The notes under the pieces: generated by a model
The model's input: the letters and a program-made list of their open reading frames with translations, nothing else
Databases searched by the model: none
Told to the model about the DNA's origin: nothing
Shown here: positions 35,047 to 43,663 of the stretch, one piece after another
Numbering within the stretch: position 1 is the stretch's first letter
Layout: the number at the start of each line of letters is the position of its first letter
Made by a program: the position numbers and the translations under genes
Origin: Reichenbachiella sp. 5M10
Lineage (GTDB): Bacteria > Bacteroidota > Bacteroidia > Cytophagales > Cyclobacteriaceae
Assembly: GCF_002742335.1 (NCBI RefSeq)
Contig: NZ_MDGR01000007.1
Location: 2,174,501 to 2,238,500 of the forward strand
Length of the DNA stretch: 64,000 nt
Direction: 5' to 3'

Positions 35047-36156
35047 TTAGAGCCACTCGCGCTTCTTGAAATATACAAACATAGAACCAGTGATCAGCAC
35101 CATCACTCCCCAAATGATAGGATAAGAGTACTGATAGTCCAATTCTGGCATAAACTTAAAGTTCATACCATATATCCCCACTATCAATGTCAAAGGACTG
35201 AAAATCAAGGTATAAATTGTCAACAACCGCATGATCTCATTCAGTTTGTTGGACATACTGGTATGATAGATATTGAGCTGATCTGAGAGCAATTCTCGAT
35301 ATGTCTCAATCGATTCTGTTGCGATCGTGACATGGTCCAACAAATCCTTCAGGAAATGTTTGTTGCGCTTGTCAATAAAATCAGACTTTTCAAATTGAAT
35401 CACCGCTTCACGCACTGGACGGATTGCTTTACGTAAATAATTGATCTCCCTTTTGTAGAAATTGATTTTCTCTAAAACCGATTTATCGGGGTTGATCAGT
35501 ACCTCTTCGTCTATCTGATCGATTTTTTCTCCGAACTGTTCAATGGCAAAAATATAGTTGTCGACGATCGCATCTAACAAAGCATACGCCAAATAATCCA
35601 TCGTACGGTTTCGAATTCTAGCTTTGGGCTTGCGCATGCGCTCTCGAACGGGGTTGAGTACATCTCCAGGCACTTCTTGAAACGTAAACAAGTAGTTTTC
35701 ACCGAGCACCATACTGAACTGCTCCGACACTGTGACATCCTTTGCCTCATCGTAGTGAATCATACGTAGCACGACATACAAATTACCGTTGTAATCCTCA
35801 CATTTAGGACGCTGAGATGTATCCAATATATCCTCAAGAAGGAGTAAGTCCATATTCATCCGCGAACCGATCATTTCAATCAACTTCTCGTCATGTACCC
35901 CATCAATATTGACCCAACTCTTACCCTTGGCATCAATCTTCTCAAAAATCTCTTCTACTTTCTCAAAATCATATTCTTCACACACTTTTTCATCGAACCG
36001 AATCACCTGAATCAACGGCTTGTCCATCTTCTTTTGACCGACGAAGATCAAAGAACCAGGCGCTGCTCCTTTTTTGAGCACAGCTTGGCTTGCTGGTTTG
36101 TCCGTTTTCCACAGCCCCAATTCTCTCAAACTAAATGGCTTAAACATTGATTTCAT
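35047..36156 (-). CDS. corA: CorA-family Mg2+/Co2+ transporter
   Basis: 369 aa. A large cytoplasmic N-domain is followed by two C-terminal membrane helices. The first ends in the selectivity signature YGMNF (about residue 331-335), and the loop has MPELDYQYS. The very C-terminus is basic (KKREWL), as in the family. It is probably a pentameric channel for Mg2+ or Co2+/Ni2+. A Met three residues later is a possible start. It begins 10 bp after the cysteine hydrolase gene. Confidence 0.94.
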   Translation of the reverse strand: MKSMFKPFSLRELGLWKTDKPASQAVLKKGAAPGSLIFVGQKKMDKPLIQVIRFDEKVCEEYDFEKVEEIFEKIDAKGKSWVNIDGVHDEKLIEMIGSRMNMDLLLLEDILDTSQRPKCEDYNGNLYVVLRMIHYDEAKDVTVSEQFSMVLGENYLFTFQEVPGDVLNPVRERMRKPKARIRNRTMDYLAYALLDAIVDNYIFAIEQFGEKIDQIDEEVLINPDKSVLEKINFYKREINYLRKAIRPVREAVIQFEKSDFIDKRNKHFLKDLLDHVTIATESIETYRELLSDQLNIYHTSMSNKLNEIMRLLTIYTLIFSPLTLIVGIYGMNFKFMPELDYQYSYPIIWGVMVLITGSMFVYFKKREWL

Positions 36157-36166
36157 ACACTTAGAA

Positions 36167-36943
36167 TTATATCCCTCTGTTCAAAGATAACTCATCAGGA
36201 TTGACCACATGCTGTTTTGCCCCTGCAAATCTTTCTATGATATCGTCCGTAGTGAGTACAGATGCATAGCGGTTTTTCAAGCTATTGATCGTGCCTTGTT
36301 GGAGCTCTGGCGTCACAGTCGTACAGGCGTCCTCTACCATCGTGACGAGATATCCAAGATCACAAGCATCCCGAATGGTTGTCTCCACACACTCATTGGT
36401 ATACACTCCTGCCACAATGAGTTCGTTGACACGTAGATTTTGTAGAATATAATTAAGGTTGGTAGATGAGAAGACTCCACTAGCTGTTTTATTCACCACG
36501 ATCTCGTCACCTTGCGGAGCTACTTCAGGCAAAAATTCAGCTTCCTTGGAACCAGGAGCAGCGAGAAGCCCCAGCCTTTTGTGCCCATTGCTACGATCTC
36601 TCCCGTCTTGGGTCATGGCCTGTATACGAGTATGAATCACTTCTATCTTTTTGTTTCTAAACGTCTCGAGTAACCGCCGTACATTGGGGAGCACATGACC
36701 ATTGAGCGTATCAAAATAATACTCCTGTTGCTCTACAGGTATTCCTGAAGTCGCCACATCCTTGAACACCCCATAGCCACGTGCTGCATCCAGATACTGA
36801 ATATCAATAATGAGCAAAGCGACTTCTAAATGCTCCAAGTGCTCCTGTCTCTCAACCGAGCTATCATCAACGATCTCATGATAGTACTCCTTGAGTGGGT
36901 CTAAGGAATCTTCAGGTCGTAGGTCTCTGTGTATGTCTGTCAT
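36167..36943 (-). CDS. Isochorismatase-family cysteine hydrolase (amidase-like)
   Basis: 258 aa. The catalytic triad is visible: Asp in VALLIIDIQ (about residue 47), Lys in IVVNKTASGVF (about 150) and Cys in VYTNECVETT (about 185). The family includes nicotinamidases, isochorismatases, N-carbamoylsarcosine amidases and ureidoacrylate amidohydrolases. The next gene upstream is an N-carbamoyl-amino-acid-hydrolase-like M20 enzyme, which hints at an amide or ureide substrate, but this is inference. It heads a four-gene set with corA, FNT and YdeI. Confidence 0.88.
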   Translation of the reverse strand: MTDIHRDLRPEDSLDPLKEYYHEIVDDSSVERQEHLEHLEVALLIIDIQYLDAARGYGVFKDVATSGIPVEQQEYYFDTLNGHVLPNVRRLLETFRNKKIEVIHTRIQAMTQDGRDRSNGHKRLGLLAAPGSKEAEFLPEVAPQGDEIVVNKTASGVFSSTNLNYILQNLRVNELIVAGVYTNECVETTIRDACDLGYLVTMVEDACTTVTPELQQGTINSLKNRYASVLTTDDIIERFAGAKQHVVNPDELSLNRGI

Positions 36944-37061
36944 GGAGGAAAATTAAAATTTGAAAGTAAAAAAAATGAAAATAGAAAGTATACAGTTGAA
37001 AGTCCAAGGTTGGAAGCACTAAATCTGATCACAAGGCAAAACAACTCCTAGCAAGCAAAAC

Positions 37062-38306
37062 CTAGCAGAGTCCAGCAATTTTCACCAATGCATTGAGCGC
37101 TAGATTCGCACCACTTTCGAGATGATGCCAATCGGTCCATTCGTGTGGCGAGTGGCTGATGCCATTTTTGCTCGGCACGAAAATCATGGCGATGGGTGCA
37201 ATCTTGGCGACCATCTGCGCATCATGAGCTGCTCCACTCGGCATCACTTTGTAAGACATCTCTAGCTGCTGTGCTGCCTCTTCGAGAGACGACTGCATCT
37301 GATTGTCACATGCTACAGGATAGATCATGCTGGCTTCTGTAAAATCAAAACTCAACTGCCGCCGTCTCGCAATCGCCGAAAGCGCTTTGCGACAAGCGTC
37401 TTTGAGCTCGTTCATCACCTCTAGGCTCACGTCACGTGCATCGATACTAAAATCCACTTCCCCAGGCACCGTATTGGCCGAACCTGGATAAAGCGCTACG
37501 TTCCCTATAGTAATCCGGGACGCTTCCCCACCATTTTCATCGATAATCCGCGGTATCTCATGTGCAAAATCCGCCAAACCCATAAAGGCATCTTTGCGCA
37601 TCTCCATCGGGGTAGTCCCTGCATGATTGGCTGCACCAAGCAGACGTACCTGCCACTTGAACAGCCCCGTGATGTCTGAGACGATTCCTACGGAGACATT
37701 CTCTGCATCAAGCACGGGTCCTTGCTCGATATGGAGTTCAAGATAGTTTTTGATCTCCTTTTTGGGACGAGAAGCAGACAAGGCCTGGTACGGATCGACT
37801 CCCAATTGCTGGAGCACATCCGATAGCATAATACCATCCAGATCCTGAGACTCTTCTATGATCCTAGGGTTGAGTTGCCCTGCAAAAGCTCGCGAACCGA
37901 ACATACCGCCAAACCTCCCCTCTTCGTCACTAAATGCAATCACTTCTAATGGATAGGCTGTTTGGATACTCTGTTCTTTGATACACAGCAAACACTCCAG
38001 CCCTACCAGTACCCCTAGTGCTCCATCCAATGCACCTGCATTCGGTACAGTATCGATGTGCGAACCGATGACCACTGCGGGTTTATCTTGATTTGCTTCA
38101 TTTTCGTAGCGCCCAATGATATTGAGTGCTGCATCTCGACGTGTAGGGATGCCATACGCCTCTAGCTTCGCCTCCAACCAATCCCTCGCCAAAAGTTCGT
38201 CGGCATTGAAAGCCATGCGATAGATCCCTCCATCTTCCTTCTTTCCGATGGCTGCTAGCTCGTTGAAATTTGCCTTGAACCGCTCAAAATTGATTGTCAA
38301 TACCAT
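37062..38306 (-). CDS. M20 amidohydrolase (AllC / N-carbamoyl-L-amino-acid hydrolase type)
   Basis: 414 aa. It is a two-metal amidohydrolase. The metal ligands are in IGSHIDTVPNAGALDGALG (His and bridging Asp) and FSDEEGRFGGMFGSRAFAG (Glu pair), with ELHIEQGPVLD further on. The lid domain has LLGAANHAGTTPMEMRKDA. This is the allantoate amidohydrolase / beta-ureidopropionase / N-carbamoyl-L-amino-acid hydrolase group, which releases NH3 and CO2 from ureido compounds. It lies just beyond the terminator of the carbamoyltransferase operon. Confidence 0.88.
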   Translation of the reverse strand: MVLTINFERFKANFNELAAIGKKEDGGIYRMAFNADELLARDWLEAKLEAYGIPTRRDAALNIIGRYENEANQDKPAVVIGSHIDTVPNAGALDGALGVLVGLECLLCIKEQSIQTAYPLEVIAFSDEEGRFGGMFGSRAFAGQLNPRIIEESQDLDGIMLSDVLQQLGVDPYQALSASRPKKEIKNYLELHIEQGPVLDAENVSVGIVSDITGLFKWQVRLLGAANHAGTTPMEMRKDAFMGLADFAHEIPRIIDENGGEASRITIGNVALYPGSANTVPGEVDFSIDARDVSLEVMNELKDACRKALSAIARRRQLSFDFTEASMIYPVACDNQMQSSLEEAAQQLEMSYKVMPSGAAHDAQMVAKIAPIAMIFVPSKNGISHSPHEWTDWHHLESGANLALNALVKIAGLC

Positions 38307-38329
38307 AAGTCTATGTCTTTAAATCAAGA

Positions 38330-38357
38330 AACCCCTCCCAAATGAATGGAAGGAGTT
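38330..38357 (-). terminator. Terminator after the symporter-carbamoyltransferase-AsnB operon
   Basis: On the minus strand AACTCCTTCC pairs with GGGAGGGGTT over 10 bp including two G-U pairs (38348-38357 with 38330-38339), followed by TCTTGATTT. It separates the operon from the M20 hydrolase gene. Confidence 0.6.
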
Positions 38358-38390
38358 CTCTTATACACAAAAAATAAAATCTTTGCTCGT

Positions 38391-40373
38391 TTACAAATTC
38401 AACATCTTCCCATCGATGAACTGGTTTTGCAAAATTTGAAGTCCGAGGATATGATTGACCAAAGCGTCCTTCCGCACAAGCGAAACAGGGTCTTTGTCGT
38501 TTTGATACTCGGTAATGAACCGTTTGAGACGCCCTGTATCAAAGATCCCTGCATGACGCAAAGCATCTTCATTCAAGTATTCCTCGATCAACTCATTGAG
38601 CGCATTCTTTTTCTTTTCTTCGGTATGCGCAGGTGGTGACATGAAGGCAAATTTTTCTCGCTCATACAACACTGTCGGCAAAATATCCTTCATGGCTTCA
38701 CGCAGTACCCACTTCTCTGTATTTCCCTTGATGCGATAGTGTGGTGGTATCTCACGCGCCATCTCAGCCACATGATGATCTAAAAACGCCGGACGTGACT
38801 CCATAGAATTGGCCATATCTACCCTGTCACCTCCCCAGTTTAGAATCTGACATTCGAGCATGGTTTTGCTCCAAGTGTATTGTGCCTTGTCCAGCACATG
38901 ACGGTTGTTGAGCTGATTGGTATCAAAACTCTGTGCAATGGTCGCTACCGGATCATAATCCTTGAGCTCCTCAATCAAATCATTGTGCAAGAGCGGACGT
39001 GCAATCTCCAAGGTATTCATCCATGGCTGAATCCATGAAGGTGTAAATCCACAAATCTCTTCCATCACAGGGTGTGAAACATGCTCCTCGGAGAGTATCG
39101 CCCCTTTGAACAGCGAATTGGTTTTCTCCATCAGTTCGCGGTAGCTATCTACCTCGTCCTGCGTATGCCCTGACCCTTCGATGTTTTGATAGCCATACTT
39201 GAGCATGTCCCGCTTGAGCTGTGGGTATCCACCAAACAATTCATCAGACCCCTCGCCCGTCACGACCACACGGTAGCCACACTCGTTGACCTTTTTACTC
39301 ATCTGCCATTTGGCCACTCCTAGGGTATTGTAGAACGTACGTTCGGAGTGGTACGCCGTCTTGAGGTAATTCTCCCCGTATAGATCAGCCGCTGAGAGAT
39401 TGATCTGTTCCTGATCTGCTCCGACACGATCTGCCATTTCTTTGGCGATGTGTGCTTCGTCATAGTCTTTGTTGTCAAAACTAATCGTAAATGCCTGCAC
39501 AGGAGACTGCTGCATCGATGACGCCAAACCGAGCATCGAACAACTGTCTATCCCTCCGGACAAATAACACCCCACGGGCACATCTGCCTCCAACCTATGC
39601 TCTACTGCCTCGACGAGCTCTTCTTGTACACGCTGGATGTGGTACTCCGCTGACTTACCCATGTCACGATCTTGTTCTTCTGGGAAGTCCATATCCCAGT
39701 ATTTGTGATCTTTGACTTCTAAGTTACCTCCTTTGCGCTCAATGATCAGCATATGCCCCGGACGCAGCGCCTGGATATCTTTGTAAGCCGTAGTACCCGG
39801 CACCATGGTCTGCATCAATTGATGCAATACTGCTTCACTGTCAAAGGCACGTGGCACCTCTGGGTGCACCATCAGTGATTTGATCTCCGAACCCCAAAAC
39901 ACATTGTTGTTTTGAATGTGATAGAAAAGTGGCTTGACCCCAAAACGATCACGCACCAAGACAAGGCGCTCTTCGTCCTCATCGTACATCGCAATGGCAA
40001 ACTCACCGCGCAAGTGACTTACAAAATCTAATCCATATTTCTTGTACAGCGGCAAAGCTATCTCACTGTCACTCTTGGTCGTGAAGTCAAAACCTTCGAG
40101 TCTCAAGTTGGTACGAATACGTTTGTAGTCGTAGAACTCCCCATTGACGGTCAAGACGTGCTTGTTTTCGTTGGCAAACAAAGGCTGTCGTCCTGTCTCC
40201 AAATCAATGATGGACAAGCGTGCGTGCCCCATTGCCAAGCCCTTTGGCTCATCAAGGTGATAGCCATAGCCATCTGGACCTCTGTGATAGAGCATTTGGG
40301 TCATTTTTTCTAAATTCTGCTGGGCAGATGATTCTAAAGCACCGGCTTTCCAATATCCTGTTATTCCACACAT
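38391..40373 (-). CDS. asnB: AsnB-type glutamine-dependent amidotransferase (asparagine synthase)
   Basis: 660 aa from the ATG at 40373, which gives the required N-terminal nucleophile Cys2 (MCGITGYW); an upstream in-frame start would bury it. The N-domain is a class II glutaminase (RGPDGYGYH, VNGEFYDYK). The synthetase domain has the PP-loop YLSGGIDSCS (about residue 270) and GEGSDELFGGYPQ. It normally makes asparagine from aspartate, glutamine and ATP. It is longer than E. coli AsnB (554 aa) and follows a carbamoyltransferase-like gene by 1 bp, so its real acceptor may differ. Confidence 0.9.
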   Translation of the reverse strand: MCGITGYWKAGALESSAQQNLEKMTQMLYHRGPDGYGYHLDEPKGLAMGHARLSIIDLETGRQPLFANENKHVLTVNGEFYDYKRIRTNLRLEGFDFTTKSDSEIALPLYKKYGLDFVSHLRGEFAIAMYDEDEERLVLVRDRFGVKPLFYHIQNNNVFWGSEIKSLMVHPEVPRAFDSEAVLHQLMQTMVPGTTAYKDIQALRPGHMLIIERKGGNLEVKDHKYWDMDFPEEQDRDMGKSAEYHIQRVQEELVEAVEHRLEADVPVGCYLSGGIDSCSMLGLASSMQQSPVQAFTISFDNKDYDEAHIAKEMADRVGADQEQINLSAADLYGENYLKTAYHSERTFYNTLGVAKWQMSKKVNECGYRVVVTGEGSDELFGGYPQLKRDMLKYGYQNIEGSGHTQDEVDSYRELMEKTNSLFKGAILSEEHVSHPVMEEICGFTPSWIQPWMNTLEIARPLLHNDLIEELKDYDPVATIAQSFDTNQLNNRHVLDKAQYTWSKTMLECQILNWGGDRVDMANSMESRPAFLDHHVAEMAREIPPHYRIKGNTEKWVLREAMKDILPTVLYEREKFAFMSPPAHTEEKKKNALNELIEEYLNEDALRHAGIFDTGRLKRFITEYQNDKDPVSLVRKDALVNHILGLQILQNQFIDGKMLNL

Positions 40374-40374
40374 A

Positions 40375-41463
40375 TTACGCTGTAGGTATTTTGTCTTTTG
40401 GGAGTTTATTAAATCGATTGAGTACGGAGATAAACAAGGCCTGCCTGATAAAGACCGCTCCGTGTGCCTGAGTAAAGTATAGGTTGTGATGGGTATCGTC
40501 CAATATCGGGTCCAACTCATCGAGCCGTGCCAAAGGATGAAGTACCACCGCATCTTCTTTCAATTTCGTGTTTTCGTCTAGTTTGAATCGACTATCCAGT
40601 GACTTGTAGCTATCCCCCAAAAAGGCAATAGAATTCATATAGATCACATCGAGATCCTCGACTACTTCGTTGATATCATTGGTAATGTGAATTTTGATCC
40701 CCGAGGCTTCTGCTTTGACATTCAGTTCTTCGCCGAGAGGATCAGCCATCTCTGAGATGATAGAGATCTGCTTGATATCGTCTTTGAAAAGGAGCGACAT
40801 GCGCAAAAAGCTATTGACTGCACGCATACTCCCTGGCGTACCTAGAATCCCCAGGTGGATTTTCTCTTCCGGTTTCAGAACTCCCTTGAGTTGAGGTTTC
40901 CACTTGAGGATCGCAAACCAATCGGCCAGCGACTGTGTGGGATGCTCTCCCGAACCATTGCCAGCATTGATGAGTGGGACACGTAGGTTAGGCAAAATCT
41001 CTTCGATCGCTGAGGTCTCGGTATGTCGCATGACCACACAATCCCCATATGCATTGAACATCTCTCCGATATCGAGCAATGACTCGCCCTTGGCCTGACC
41101 TGTACTCTTGCCATCCGAGATACTGATGATCTTGCCATCCAATCTCAATACTGCACTCTCAAAAGACAGCCTCGTCCGTGTACTTGCTTCGAAAAAGGCT
41201 GTCACGATAATTTTCCCATCAAGGGGGTGAGATTTTGCAATTTCCGTGCTCTCAAGTAGTGCAGCAAACTTGCAGATTTCCAAGACCAGTTCTTTGTCAA
41301 ACTGATCTACAGATAGGATACTCTGTCCAGTGAGCCGCTTCAATACCTCTATATTGATCGGGTCTTCTTGGAGTAATTTTTCGGGATCGGGATTGAGACC
41401 GTCCGACGCTAAGGGGTTTTTGTCCAGTGCATTTTTTCCTGGATCAAACTTATCACTTACCAT
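40375..41463 (-). CDS. Aspartate-carbamoyltransferase-like enzyme with altered amino-acid site
   Basis: 362 aa, with a 45-residue N-extension. The carbamoyl-phosphate site is intact: FFEASTRTRLSFE (STRTR 94-98), QAKGE (Lys125), MRH (145-147) and HPTQ (174-177). It looks catalytic-chain-like (PyrB), and Arg214 in SMRAVNS aligns with E. coli Arg167. However, where PyrB has YMTRVQ with Arg229 and Gln231 for aspartate, this has YMNSIA (275-280), and HPLPR is HPLAR. So the amino acceptor may not be aspartate. It overlaps a 40-aa gene upstream and abuts asnB downstream. Confidence 0.85.
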   Translation of the reverse strand: MVSDKFDPGKNALDKNPLASDGLNPDPEKLLQEDPINIEVLKRLTGQSILSVDQFDKELVLEICKFAALLESTEIAKSHPLDGKIIVTAFFEASTRTRLSFESAVLRLDGKIISISDGKSTGQAKGESLLDIGEMFNAYGDCVVMRHTETSAIEEILPNLRVPLINAGNGSGEHPTQSLADWFAILKWKPQLKGVLKPEEKIHLGILGTPGSMRAVNSFLRMSLLFKDDIKQISIISEMADPLGEELNVKAEASGIKIHITNDINEVVEDLDVIYMNSIAFLGDSYKSLDSRFKLDENTKLKEDAVVLHPLARLDELDPILDDTHHNLYFTQAHGAVFIRQALFISVLNRFNKLPKDKIPTA

Positions 41464-41579
41464 AGTTGTTTGGTTTTAATGTCTCTAATCAATAGCCATA
41501 CTAAGGCTATCACTGTCACGGTGATTCCTAGCAAAGAAGTCCCAATCAATACACTTAAAAATAGTTCAGAAAAGTTCAT
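41457..41579 (-). CDS. 40-aa single-pass membrane peptide next to the symporter
   Basis: Small gene, ATG at 41579 and TAA at 41457-41459. The protein starts MNFSELFLSVLIGTSLLG, continues through a single hydrophobic helix (about residues 6-31), and ends in a basic/polar tail IRDIKTKQLW. It fits exactly between the symporter (stop 9 bp before) and the carbamoyltransferase (ATG overlaps its last codon and stop by 7 bp). That tight fit in a coupled operon argues for real translation. Small membrane subunits beside SSS symporters are known; a link to that class is inferred. Confidence 0.7.
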   Translation of the reverse strand: MNFSELFLSVLIGTSLLGITVTVIALVWLLIRDIKTKQLW

Positions 41580-41589
41580 GGTATAGGCT

Positions 41590-43023
41590 TTATTCTTGAG
41601 ATTTAGATTCGTTGAGTGTGTTCCATTCGAAATCGTCTGGAAACAAATAGGTACAGACCAATACCGTCACCATAGACACAGCTGCTCCAATCAATGAGGC
41701 GGTGTACCAGCCCAATTGAAAATAAGCCACTAGGCCGCTACTACTACCCAGTATCATTCCGAGCATCGCTCCTTTGGCGCTGGCTTTGCGCCAAAATAGA
41801 CCTGTCACGATGGGCCAAATCGTACTCCCCACCATAGGCCCTGCAAAAAACAACACCGTAGCAAGCGTACCAATGCGTGGCATACAAAACGCCCATGCCA
41901 GAACCCCCAAGCCAATAATGATTCCTGCCGAAACTTTTCTCAGCAGCTTTTCACCAGCTTTCGGATTAATCATCTTGCGGTAAATATCTTCGGTAATAAG
42001 ATCAGAGGTAGCCGCCAATAAACTGTCAATACTGGATGCGAGCGAACAAAAGAATACAGCAAATACAATCACCGCACCTGCTTGCCCCAGCACATGAGAC
42101 GCCACCAACGGCCCCACCATATCCGGACTAGTGATATTGACACCCAGCGAACCACTCGTCAAAGCGATAAATCCTGCCGCAATCGGCACAGGAAACCAAA
42201 ACAGACCCGATAACAAATAAGCCTTTTTTCCAATTTTTTCGCGCATAGCAAAGGCTCGACTCCACCACACGTTGCTGTGAAACACTTCCCCCAGCCCAAA
42301 AAGCAGGTTGTTAAATACGGACATGATCGCTGCAGGCATGAGTGCATTCAATAGCATGGGCTTTTCATCCAATACATTGGTATATATGTGACCAAAATCA
42401 ACCTGTGTCAATACACCAACACCCACGACCACTATACCAATCAAAATAATCAGAGATTGAATAAAATCCGTCCCGATCACAGCATACAAACCACCAAACA
42501 AGGTATAAACAACGCATACACCAAGGATCACTGTCATTCCCAGTTCGTACGGAATACCTGCGATGGCATTCATCAGGATCCCTCCCGCCATGCCCATACT
42601 CACCAGCCATGTAAAACCATAAAAGATACTGATAACTAGAAAGACATACCAGGTAAACTTGCCATATCGTAGACGGATAAAATCCCCACTCGTGTAGCCC
42701 GTCGGCATCAGTGCTTTGATTCGATTCGCTAAAGGCGCAAAAAGAAATAACCCAAAGGAAGCAGTGGAATAGGCAATCATACCCCATATCCCAAGCTGCA
42801 GCGCAAACTGTGGCGCGAGCATCGTGGTATTGGATGTGACCCATGTCGCCATGGCCGTGGCAGCACCAAAAGCCAACCCCACATTGCGTCCAGCGAGCAT
42901 GAACCCATCCATGTTTTTGGCCTTCTTGCCCCAGTAGACACCTAAAAATATCCACAGTGCACTGAGTACGGCCAGTAGTATCCATCCCGTCTCAGGCGAA
43001 ATAATAAAAGATTGATGATTCAT
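41590..43023 (-). CDS. Sodium:solute symporter (SSS family)
   Basis: 477 aa, about 13 membrane segments. SSS features are WILLAVLSALWIFLGVYWGKKAKNMDGFMLAGRNVGLAFGAAT (N-terminal helices), YTSGDFIRLRYG, IGTDFIQSLIIL and FFCSLASSIDSLLAATSDLITEDIY (sodium-site region). It takes up an organic solute with Na+. The substrate is unknown. The operon partners (carbamoyltransferase-like and AsnB-like enzymes) suggest an amino acid, ureide or related compound. It overlaps the FN3-like gene by 4 bp (ATGA). Confidence 0.92.
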   Translation of the reverse strand: MNHQSFIISPETGWILLAVLSALWIFLGVYWGKKAKNMDGFMLAGRNVGLAFGAATAMATWVTSNTTMLAPQFALQLGIWGMIAYSTASFGLFLFAPLANRIKALMPTGYTSGDFIRLRYGKFTWYVFLVISIFYGFTWLVSMGMAGGILMNAIAGIPYELGMTVILGVCVVYTLFGGLYAVIGTDFIQSLIILIGIVVVGVGVLTQVDFGHIYTNVLDEKPMLLNALMPAAIMSVFNNLLFGLGEVFHSNVWWSRAFAMREKIGKKAYLLSGLFWFPVPIAAGFIALTSGSLGVNITSPDMVGPLVASHVLGQAGAVIVFAVFFCSLASSIDSLLAATSDLITEDIYRKMINPKAGEKLLRKVSAGIIIGLGVLAWAFCMPRIGTLATVLFFAGPMVGSTIWPIVTGLFWRKASAKGAMLGMILGSSSGLVAYFQLGWYTASLIGAAVSMVTVLVCTYLFPDDFEWNTLNESKSQE

Positions 43024-43442
43024 GACGTAGAGGGTGTTGAGCGTGAACCTTTGATGATAACAACTGACGTCAGGCTAAATACAAGCAAGCCCAAGCCTGA
43101 CAAAGTCAACGCTAGATTTAGCGACTGATGTTGCACTTGTACTTGCAACACATTCGACCACTCGCCCTCATTGGCTTTGACTCGGTAGTAATACTGCCCG
43201 TCCAAGAGACCAGAAACAAAACTCGCCTTGTCAGGTCCACGGTAGATGACTTTGGTTTCCTCAAACAGAGAGTCTTCGGCCTGTTCCAGCCAAAAGAACT
43301 CTGCCTCACCTGACCAATCGAGTTGTATGTACCCACTCGGTGCTACCTGTAGGGATTCTCCTACGAACTCTACTTCTTGCGCTTGGACCACACTCATCGC
43401 CCAACAATAGATTCCTAGGGCAAGGGATAATTTTGAGACCAT
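43020..43442 (-). CDS. Secreted FN3-like single-pass membrane protein
   Basis: 140 aa. The signal peptide (1-22) ends VVQAQE. It is followed by one fibronectin-III-like domain (about 25-105; APSGYIQLDWSGEAEFFWLEQAED..., LLDGQYYYRVKANEGEWSNVLQVQV). One membrane helix is near the C-terminus (about 110-132) with a short basic/Ser tail. It probably faces the periplasm. It overlaps its upstream gene by 1 bp (TAATG) and the symporter by 4 bp, which suggests an accessory role for the transporter; this is inference. Confidence 0.75.
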   Translation of the reverse strand: MVSKLSLALGIYCWAMSVVQAQEVEFVGESLQVAPSGYIQLDWSGEAEFFWLEQAEDSLFEETKVIYRGPDKASFVSGLLDGQYYYRVKANEGEWSNVLQVQVQHQSLNLALTLSGLGLLVFSLTSVVIIKGSRSTPSTS

Positions 43443-43663
43443 TATTTTTCAATTTCTTTGTCCTCTTCTTTTTTTACTTCGGGTGTTTCCTCAGGAGGTT
43501 CATCCACTATGTTGCCAAACTCATCTACATAGGCAATCATTTCGTTGAGCGTACCCCCTCCATTTTCTCTTTCCTCTAGTTTCAGCCTTTTCTCTTCCTT
43601 CTTCTTTCTTTTTTTCTCCGCTTTCTGTCTTTTGACAAATGCATTAAAGTTCTTCTTTCCCAT
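43442..43663 (-). CDS. Small Lys/Glu-rich protein with DEFGNI box
   Basis: 73 aa. It has a basic helix (residues 1-33: FNAFVKRQKAEKKRKKKEEKR) followed by LNEMIAYVDEFGNIVDEPPEET. The same layout occurs in the 70-aa protein at 45268-45480 and the N-part of the cold-shock fusion at 32890-33336. It begins the operon with the FN3-like protein, symporter, 40-aa peptide, carbamoyltransferase-like enzyme and AsnB. Its function is unknown; the basic run suggests nucleic-acid or ribosome binding. Confidence 0.85.
   Translation of the reverse strand: MGKKNFNAFVKRQKAEKKRKKKEEKRLKLEERENGGGTLNEMIAYVDEFGNIVDEPPEETPEVKKEEDKEIEK

Noticed and set aside
40374-40553. 60-residue N-terminal extension of AsnB
   Set aside because: AsnB needs Cys as its first residue after Met is removed; this is met only by the ATG at 40373.
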